Below, one piece after another: positions 1-5,210 of a stretch of 6,586 nt of DNA. The translations under genes were made by a program, and so were the position numbers. Every line of letters begins with the position of its first letter. The first letter of the stretch is position 1. The stretch comes from Candidatus Rokuibacteriota bacterium (GTDB taxonomy: Bacteria > JAUVQV01). The stretch lies in the NCBI GenBank assembly GCA_030597995.1, contig JAUVQV010000050.1:1-6586 (forward strand). The letters run 5' to 3'. The notes below the pieces were generated by a model. It was not told the origin of the DNA, ran no database searches, and saw only the letters and a list, made by a program, of their open reading frames with translations.

Positions 1-320
1 AGCTCGTGCTCCTCGGCCTCCCGGTCCTCCGTGCCGCAGACGGGCACCGGCATGAAGTCGGTGAGCTCCGCCTCGCCGGTGCGGGTGCGGAACCTGGTGA
101 CGAGAATGTTCGTGTCGGCGACATACTCCGTCACTGAGTCCCACTCGGATGTGGGCGAGAGAGAAAAGCGGCCTCCCTTGCGATCGTCGAGCAGTGCGCC
201 GAAGACGCTTGGCGAGTCGATGTTGGGATAGCAGAGCCAGTCGATGGATCCATCCCGGCCGACCAGGGCGATCGAGCGGAGGTTGCCGATAATACCGTAG
301 TCGCTGATCTTCTTGTACAT
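1..320 (-). CDS. GH15 family glucoamylase/trehalase-like protein, N-terminal part (runs off left edge)
   Basis: The minus strand reads open from an ATG at 320 to the window edge (106 complete codons). The visible protein is the N-terminal beta-sandwich region of bacterial GH15 enzymes: it opens MYKKISDYGIIGNLRS, then has GRDGSIDWLCYP (residues 21-32) and a DSPSVFGALLDD stretch (35-46), the hallmark start of this family. Members hydrolyse terminal alpha-linked glucose from glucans or trehalose; the catalytic glutamates lie in the (alpha/alpha)6 barrel outside the window, so the substrate cannot be told. No signal peptide is visible, which suggests a cytoplasmic enzyme. It begins 20 bases after the dehydrogenase stop, and no in-frame ATG, GTG or TTG lies between that stop and this ATG. 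No clear Shine-Dalgarno precedes it, so translation may depend on coupling to the upstream gene. The family call is firm; the exact activity is inference. Confidence 0.9.
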   Translation of the reverse strand, partial: MYKKISDYGIIGNLRSIALVGRDGSIDWLCYPNIDSPSVFGALLDDRKGGRFSLSPTSEWDSVTEYVADTNILVTRFRTRTGEAELTDFMPVPVCGTEDREAEEHE

Positions 321-340
321 GCCGTGACCGGCGGCAGGGG

Positions 341-1150
341 TCAGCCGCCCGTTCTGAAACCGGGGTAGAGAAGCATGCCGCCATCGACAAAGAGGGTAAT
401 ACCGGTCACATAGTCGGCTTCATCGGAGGCGAGCCAGACGGCCGCCGGTCCGATATCCCCGGTTTCCCCTGCGCGGCCGTATGGTATGAGCCTGAGAAGT
501 TTCGCTTCGTTGTCGGGTTTCTCCCACGCCGCGCGGTTGATGTTCGTCTTGATGGCTCCCGGCCCGATGCTGTTCACGCGGATTTTTTGTGGCGCCAGTT
601 CCTGGGCGAGACTCTTCATGAGGAGCATGATGCCTCCCTTCGAGGCCGCATAGTTGGCGTGGTCGGCCCAGGGAATAACCTCGTGGACGGAGCTGATAAA
701 AATGATCTTGCCGGACGCCCTCGAGCGTTCCGGGACGAGGCCGCGTCGGAGAAATTCCCGGACCGCCTCCCGTGCACAGAGAAAAGCCCCGGTGAGATTG
801 ACCGCCAGGACGGTGTTCCACTGTTCGAGCGACCTCTCGGCAAAAGAAGCGTCGCGCTGCAGGCCGGCGTTGCTGACGAGGATGTCGACCGTGCCGTATT
901 CCCCGATGGCGGACTCGAACATGGCCTTCACCTGGTCCTCGCTGCTGACGTCCGCCTTGGCGGCGACGGCCGCTCCCCCAGAGCCCCGGATCTCTTCGAC
1001 GATCTTTCCGGCGGCCTCATCGCCGGCCACGTAGTTGAGGATCACCCGTGCTCCCGCCGAGGCCATCGCGCGGGCGATACCCTCCCCGATACCGGAGTTC
1101 GCTCCGGTGATGAGAGCGGTCTGACCTTGAAGCAGATTCCGTGTGCTCAT
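341..1150 (-). CDS. gdh: Glucose 1-dehydrogenase, short-chain dehydrogenase/reductase family
   Basis: Cytosolic NAD(P)-dependent oxidoreductase of 269 residues, the usual length for classical SDRs; it most likely oxidises beta-D-glucose to glucono-1,5-lactone. Counting from the upstream GTG (one residue longer), the nucleotide-binding TGANSGIG is at 16-23, NAG at 95-97, structural N119, and the catalytic triad S155, Y168 and K172 in YAASK. The PGAI segment is at 198-201. Beyond the general SDR motifs, SSVHEVIPW before the active site and the tail YVTGITLFVDGGM followed by YPGF closely resemble Bacillus-type glucose dehydrogenases, which is why I prefer this substrate over a generic SDR. ATG at 1150 is chosen over GTG at 1153 because GGGAGGGA sits 6 bases before the ATG; a TGA immediately precedes the GTG. 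It is the first gene of an operon with the GH15 gene, which would supply free glucose. Other sugars or polyols remain possible substrates. Confidence 0.88.
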   Translation of the reverse strand: MSTRNLLQGQTALITGANSGIGEGIARAMASAGARVILNYVAGDEAAGKIVEEIRGSGGAAVAAKADVSSEDQVKAMFESAIGEYGTVDILVSNAGLQRDASFAERSLEQWNTVLAVNLTGAFLCAREAVREFLRRGLVPERSRASGKIIFISSVHEVIPWADHANYAASKGGIMLLMKSLAQELAPQKIRVNSIGPGAIKTNINRAAWEKPDNEAKLLRLIPYGRAGETGDIGPAAVWLASDEADYVTGITLFVDGGMLLYPGFRTGG

Positions 1151-1156
1151 CACTCA

Positions 1157-1164
1157 TCCCTCCC
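1157..1164 (-). promoter_or_regulatory. Shine-Dalgarno site of the glucose dehydrogenase gene
   Basis: The minus strand reads GGGAGGGA here. The core GGAGG ends 8 bases before ATG 1150 and 5 bases before GTG 1153, which favours the ATG as the start. Confidence 0.75.
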
Positions 1165-1185
1165 AGGCGGCAGCAAAGGACTCCT

Positions 1186-1204
1186 CCGGAAACGTCTTAT
1201 CCGG
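1186..1204. repeat. Short inverted repeat at the predicted transcription start of the dehydrogenase operon
   Basis: CCGGA (1186-1190) and TCCGG (1200-1204) are perfect 5-base arms around a 9-base centre. The element covers roughly +1 to +18 of the predicted dehydrogenase transcript, a place where a repressor operator would act. The arms are short and GC-rich, so a chance match is quite possible. Confidence 0.25.
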
Positions 1205-1209
1205 GCCTC

Positions 1210-1238
1210 ATTATATCAGGGGGCCTCCGGGTTTTCAG
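1210..1238 (-). promoter_or_regulatory. Sigma70-type promoter with extended -10 for the dehydrogenase/GH15 operon
   Basis: On the minus strand the -10 hexamer is a perfect TATAAT (1215-1210) preceded by TGA, giving the extended form TGnTATAAT. The -35 is CTGAAA (1238-1233, four of six matches to TTGACA) with an optimal 17-base spacer. The predicted transcript starts near 1203, leaving about 50 bases of leader before ATG 1150. The direct repeat GGGCCTC (1203-1209 and 1221-1227 on the plus strand) brackets the -10 and could be a binding site, but this is only inference. Confidence 0.65.
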
Positions 1239-1269
1239 CCCCTGTTGTCACACCGGGCCGGGACCGGCG

Positions 1270-2625
1270 ATGATCCCGGTTCGCGCTGCCTTCCGGGTTG
1301 ACGGGGCTCACGTATGTGTAGATGATAACAATGTGCAGACCCGCTACCTTCGCACCGTCTCGATCGTCCTTGCCCTGGGTGTGCTGATCCAGCTCTTCCT
1401 CTGCCAGCGCAGCTGGATCGGCGGGGATCAGATGCCCCTCCTCGATCTCGGCCTCGACTTCCTGGAGACCGGGAAGCTGCGGCCGATGGCCAAGCAGATG
1501 TCCGGGGGAGGACTCATTCCCGGATCCCTGCTGCAACTCCTGATCGGGCTCCCTCTCAAGGTGTGGCCGGACTATCGGGCGCCGATCGTGCTGATCGGTA
1601 TCTTCCATCTGGCCGCCGGACTCATCGCCACCCGGGTACTCTCCGAGGCCGCCGGCTCCCGGACGGCGCTTCTTTTTCTCATCGTCTACTGGCTCTCCCC
1701 CTGGCGTCGTTATCACGCCGGCCTCCTCTGGGAGCCGGGCTTTCTCTTTCTCCCGGCGGCGGTGCACTTCTGGTCCTGCTGGAAACTGCGGGTGCGTCCC
1801 GCGCCGCTTCCCTCGGCTCTCCTTCTGGCCACTCTGGCTCTGACCTTCCAACTCCACGGTTCTTTCCTGCTGCTGGTGATCCTGACGGCGCTCCTCTTCT
1901 TTCAGAGAGTCATCAGAGTCCATGTGAAGGCCGCCATCCTGGGAGGCGTCATCGGCGCCCTTCCCCTCATCCCGACGATCCGGGCCCTGGTCGAGGGGAC
2001 GCTGCCGGCGGTGATGCCTTCAGAGGGATTCCTGGGGTTTGGGCTGGTGAAAGTCATCCCGGTGCTGCGGGGCGTGCACTACTGGTTCCGCCTGGGGTCG
2101 CTCGACATCGGCCGCCGCCTCCAGAGGGTGATCTTTCTCGACGGGGACTGGGTGAGCGGACACCAGGAGAGATTGGTGCTCCAGGGTGCGGTAGCTCTGT
2201 TGTGGGTCCTTGCGGCAACCTCGGTCCTCCTGGCCCTGGCGGCCTCGTGGTGGTATTTTCGCCGCGCCCCGCGGGAGGCCCCCAGGAGCCGGGAGTGGAC
2301 CTGGCTGCGGACCTTCACACTCAACGCTTTCATCGCCGTCCTCCTTACCAGCGCCCTCTCGCCCGTCACTATTCAGGGCTGGCATGTGGTCATTGCCCTG
2401 CACGCGGCTGCTCTCCCGGTGACCTTCTGGATTGCCGAGCGCTGGCCCCCGCGACAGCGGTGGATGCGATGGGCGATACTGCTGTTTCTTCTCCTCCGCA
2501 TCCCGGAGATCATGGTGATCGGCTTCGGGTACCCCAGCTACCGGGGGAAAGCATTTCCCACCTCCTACGGGGAAGGGCTGTCGGAGAGGCAGCGAAGGCT
2601 GGTCGTGCCGGGGAGAGCACCTTGA
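1270..2625 (+). CDS. Multi-pass inner-membrane protein, GT-C glycosyltransferase-like, function unknown
   Basis: I do not recognise an exact family. The 451-residue product is very hydrophobic, with about 10-11 membrane segments (roughly 31-46, 106-124, 132-143, 158-171, 180-211, 221-237, 303-330, 350-364, 373-389 and 401-421). After the first helix comes a long polar loop with WIGGDQMPLLDLGLDF (residues 50-65) and then a glycine-rich SGGGLIPG. One long first external loop carrying acidic residues is the layout of GT-C lipid-sugar-dependent glycosyltransferases, but the usual adjacent acid pair is absent, so this is only a likeness. The start is uncertain. ATG 1270 clears the divergent promoter; GTG 1333 would give a 430-residue protein starting QTRYLRTV just before helix 1, which is plausible too. 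Neither has a clear Shine-Dalgarno. The frame stays open upstream to 1141, but that would overlap the divergent dehydrogenase gene. Probable role: envelope or polysaccharide assembly. Confidence 0.8.
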   Translation: MIPVRAAFRVDGAHVCVDDNNVQTRYLRTVSIVLALGVLIQLFLCQRSWIGGDQMPLLDLGLDFLETGKLRPMAKQMSGGGLIPGSLLQLLIGLPLKVWPDYRAPIVLIGIFHLAAGLIATRVLSEAAGSRTALLFLIVYWLSPWRRYHAGLLWEPGFLFLPAAVHFWSCWKLRVRPAPLPSALLLATLALTFQLHGSFLLLVILTALLFFQRVIRVHVKAAILGGVIGALPLIPTIRALVEGTLPAVMPSEGFLGFGLVKVIPVLRGVHYWFRLGSLDIGRRLQRVIFLDGDWVSGHQERLVLQGAVALLWVLAATSVLLALAASWWYFRRAPREAPRSREWTWLRTFTLNAFIAVLLTSALSPVTIQGWHVVIALHAAALPVTFWIAERWPPRQRWMRWAILLFLLLRIPEIMVIGFGYPSYRGKAFPTSYGEGLSERQRRLVVPGRAP

Positions 2626-2649
2626 CAATCCGCTTCCCATCCAGAAAAT
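2622..2649 (+). promoter_or_regulatory. Candidate promoter of the hybrid kinase gene, overlapping the upstream stop codon
   Basis: A perfect TTGACA (2622-2627) contains the TGA stop codon of the upstream membrane-protein gene. With a 16-base spacer it is followed by GAAAAT (2644-2649), four of six matches to TATAAT. This would give a leader of about 80 bases before ATG 2739. The weak -10 keeps confidence modest. Confidence 0.4.
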
Positions 2650-2738
2650 ACCCCTTATGGTGGTGTGGAAGCGGCTTTTTAAGATGAGAGCTGAAGGTTA
2701 TGCCACAAGGAACTTCGCTCGTTGCAGGATAATATCTG

Positions 2739-5066
2739 ATGTCAGCTGATCCGAAAAACAGCCGGAAAGTCATGGTCGTTTCGCCAAACGACCTCAGTGA
2801 GGAGCTGGGACCGACCGTTTTCTGTCGCCGTGGGATAGATCACAAGGTGGTAAACGATATCACCACAGCGTTCGACAAGGTGAAAACGTTCAGGCCGAAT
2901 CTTGTCCTGATAGAAGGTGCGGACCAGGAGCCTATTCATTCGCTTGTCACTACACTCCGTGATTGTGAAACGACGAAGGGAACAGCCATCGTGATTATAT
3001 ACCACGCCCTTTCGCCCGACACCGAGAGGGCATTTATCGCAGCGGGCGCCAATTTGATCATCCCCTTGCCGCTGAACATGGAACTGTGGGGAGACCACCT
3101 CGAGCAGCTGCTCCGCGTGCAGCCGAGGTGTGAAACAAGAATGCCTGTGAGGGCCGCTCTTTGGACTCAAGAAATCACCGCGGATTCCATCGAATTTCAA
3201 GGGATCGCTCTGAACATCTCTTGTGGCGGGATGCTCATCGAAGCCGACAGACTGCTCCTGGTGGGTTCCAAGCTGGATGTCAAGTTCCGGTTGCCCGGGC
3301 AGACCGAAGAACTTGGTATTGTAGTCCAGGTGATATGGAGCGCGAAGGCAGAGAAACAATACAGGAGCGGAATACAGATTCTCGTGATGCGGAAGAATTC
3401 CAGACAATGCATACTGGAATACGTTTCAGCCGCGATCGCAGAGGAAAAACCGAGCTTCCCGGCAGCGGGGCCGGGCTTTGAGAAGGTGGACGAGAAAGAC
3501 GAGTGGGAACGGGAATTGCGCATCAGTGAAGCTCGAAAGATGGCAATTATCGATGCCTCGATGAATGCCATCATCACCACCGATTCTCTTGGATTTATCA
3601 TCGAGTTCAACACTGCGGCAGAGTTGCTTTTTGGTTACAAGCGATCCCATATTCTGGGCAAAAACATCTTGGATACCCTCGTTCCTCCCTCGCTCCGGGA
3701 TAGTTTGCACCAGGAATACCGCCGACTGGTCTCCGACGGAAAGCGGCTCTTCGGAACGCTCCAGTTTGAGACCTCTGCCCTTCACCTTAACGAGGAAGAG
3801 TTCCCGATAGAGGTTGTACTGAGGCCGGTGATGGTGAAGAGGCGCTTGCTTCTGACGGCTTTCGTCAGAGACCTCACCGAACTGAAGACCATCGACAAGG
3901 AGAGGCTTCGGCTGGAGTCGCAGTTGCGACAGTCTCAGAAACTCGAGGCGATCGGAACTCTGGCCAGCGGAATTGCTCATGAATTCAACAACATGTTGAG
4001 TGCGATTGTCGGATATAGCGAACTGACGTTGTCGGAACTCACAAAAGACTCGATGTCTTACATGAACATAAGAGAGATCCTAAACGTCACTGACCGTGCC
4101 AAGAACGTTGTGCGGCAGGTCCTCACCTTCAGCCGTAAAGACAAGGTGGAACAGCAGCATGTGCGAATAGACAAAGCCGTTATAGAGACTTTCGAGCTCA
4201 TCAACAAAACCTTTCCTTCTACGATCGAAGTGCGTCGGGACATAAACGAACAGACAGGAACTGTTTTCGCCGACCCGACACAGCTCCATCAAATTGTTCT
4301 GAATCTGTGCACCAACGCCCTGCATGCGTTACAGTCGGGAGGCGGAGTGCTGTCCATTTTCCTCGAGCCGGTCGTTATTGACACTACGTTCAAAACTTCT
4401 CAAGCGGGTCTGACGACGGGACACTATGCCTTGCTCGCTGTTAAGGATACCGGACAAGGCATGGATCCTTCTACCCTCTCACGCATTTTTGAACCCTTTT
4501 TCACAACCAAAACTGTGGGTGAGGGAACAGGCCTCGGCCTCGCTGTTGTCTACGGTATTGTGCAAAGTCTCGGAGGGGAGATCTTTGCGGAGAGCAAGCC
4601 CGGAAAAGGCACAACCTTCCGTGTCTATATTCCCCTCAGTCATGGAAAGGAGGCGGAGAAGGTTGGGGAGCTTGATCAGCGCAGCAGCGTCAGCAAGAGA
4701 ATCCTTTTTGTCGATGACGATCCAGGACTGGCGCTTCTGGGAGAGAGTACGCTGAGGGCCCTCGGGCATACGGTGACCTCTGTGACCTCAAGTGAGGGAG
4801 CCCTCGAGATAGTGCGGAAAGATTCCGATTCCTTCGACCTTATAATCACCGACCAGATCATGCCGGGGTTGACCGGCCTGGAACTCACCTCCAAGGTCAA
4901 GGCCATCAAGCCCGAGATGCCCGTTATTCTCTGCACCGGGTTCAGCGAGTTTGATGACAAACAGGAGACCGTCGAGCATCAGATCAGCGCCATCGTTATG
5001 AAGCCTTTCAGACGAGCTGAAATCGCGGAGACGATCGATAGGATCATGAAAGACCATGAAGGATAG
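2739..5066 (+). CDS. Hybrid sensor histidine kinase: pseudo-receiver, PilZ, PAS, HisKA, HATPase_c, receiver
   Basis: Soluble 775-residue protein with no membrane segment or signal peptide. Residues ~10-127 look like a receiver fold that has lost its key residues (E59 where the phospho-Asp should be; no Lys before P111). Residues ~130-225 are a PilZ domain with both halves of the c-di-GMP motif intact: R134xxxR138 and N159xS161xxG164. After a short charged linker comes a PAS domain (~263-383). The HisKA domain has phosphoacceptor H414 in GIAHEFNN. The ATPase domain shows N522/N526 (N box), DTGQG 570-574 (G1), FEPFF 584-588 and GEGTGLGL 594-601 (G2). The C-terminal receiver (~653-770) is complete: D659-D661 acidic cluster, phospho-acceptor D705, T733, K755. 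The start is ATG with AGGA 9 bases before it. The inferred role is to couple c-di-GMP level to autophosphorylation and an H414-to-D705 relay. No partner regulator is present nearby. The gene is visibly less GC-rich than its neighbours. Confidence 0.93.
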   Translation: MSADPKNSRKVMVVSPNDLSEELGPTVFCRRGIDHKVVNDITTAFDKVKTFRPNLVLIEGADQEPIHSLVTTLRDCETTKGTAIVIIYHALSPDTERAFIAAGANLIIPLPLNMELWGDHLEQLLRVQPRCETRMPVRAALWTQEITADSIEFQGIALNISCGGMLIEADRLLLVGSKLDVKFRLPGQTEELGIVVQVIWSAKAEKQYRSGIQILVMRKNSRQCILEYVSAAIAEEKPSFPAAGPGFEKVDEKDEWERELRISEARKMAIIDASMNAIITTDSLGFIIEFNTAAELLFGYKRSHILGKNILDTLVPPSLRDSLHQEYRRLVSDGKRLFGTLQFETSALHLNEEEFPIEVVLRPVMVKRRLLLTAFVRDLTELKTIDKERLRLESQLRQSQKLEAIGTLASGIAHEFNNMLSAIVGYSELTLSELTKDSMSYMNIREILNVTDRAKNVVRQVLTFSRKDKVEQQHVRIDKAVIETFELINKTFPSTIEVRRDINEQTGTVFADPTQLHQIVLNLCTNALHALQSGGGVLSIFLEPVVIDTTFKTSQAGLTTGHYALLAVKDTGQGMDPSTLSRIFEPFFTTKTVGEGTGLGLAVVYGIVQSLGGEIFAESKPGKGTTFRVYIPLSHGKEAEKVGELDQRSSVSKRILFVDDDPGLALLGESTLRALGHTVTSVTSSEGALEIVRKDSDSFDLIITDQIMPGLTGLELTSKVKAIKPEMPVILCTGFSEFDDKQETVEHQISAIVMKPFRRAEIAETIDRIMKDHEG

Positions 5067-5124
5067 GCTTTTTCTGGGGCGGCCCTGATTTAATGGCCAT
5101 GCCGAACAGCAACGTTTTTGGTAC

Positions 5125-5153
5125 TTGACAGGCCTGATGCCGGACGCTACAAA
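5125..5153 (+). promoter_or_regulatory. Sigma70-type promoter of the LtaS-like gene
   Basis: A perfect -35 TTGACA (5125-5130) is followed after a 17-base spacer by TACAAA (5148-5153, four of six matches to TATAAT). The predicted transcript starts near 5160, about 50 bases before the likely translation start at 5211. This makes the LtaS-like gene a transcription unit separate from the kinase. Confidence 0.6.
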
Positions 5154-5194
5154 GGGGCAGATGCGGCGTGATGAAACCGCACTTCATGGAAACC

Positions 5195-5201
5195 GGGAGG
5201 A
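5195..5201 (+). promoter_or_regulatory. Shine-Dalgarno site pointing to a non-ATG start of the LtaS-like gene
   Basis: GGGAGGA is the only strong Shine-Dalgarno sequence between the promoter and the coding region. The codon in the LtaS-like frame at a usable distance is CTG 5211, 9 bases further on. The TTG at 5204 is in another frame and is followed at once by TAA. Confidence 0.6.
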
Positions 5202-5210
5202 CCTTGTAAA

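Noticed and set aside
1141..1269. Extending the membrane-protein gene upstream to 1141
   Set aside because: This would overlap the divergent dehydrogenase start and its promoter, and the added residues are not hydrophobic or family-like.
587..1273. Long open frame on the plus strand (about 228 codons) opposite the glucose dehydrogenase gene
   Set aside because: It is antisense to a gene with clear SDR catalytic motifs, its product resembles no family, and long antisense frames are expected in GC-rich coding DNA.
1245..1274. Possible plus-strand promoter TTGTCA with 18-base spacer and GATGAT for the membrane-protein gene
   Set aside because: The -10 matches only four of six positions with a suboptimal spacer, and it would fit only if translation began at GTG 1333. 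It is too weak to list.
1563..2687. Second plus-strand open frame (374 codons) overlapping the membrane protein in another frame
   Set aside because: The product is rich in Pro, Gly and Arg without domains, as is typical of a shifted frame in GC-rich DNA; the other frame gives well-ordered membrane helices.
5079..5110. Possible terminator hairpin after the kinase gene (GGCGGCC ... GGCCATGCC)
   Set aside because: The stem has a two-base bulge and no T-run directly follows it, so it does not meet the usual form of an intrinsic terminator.
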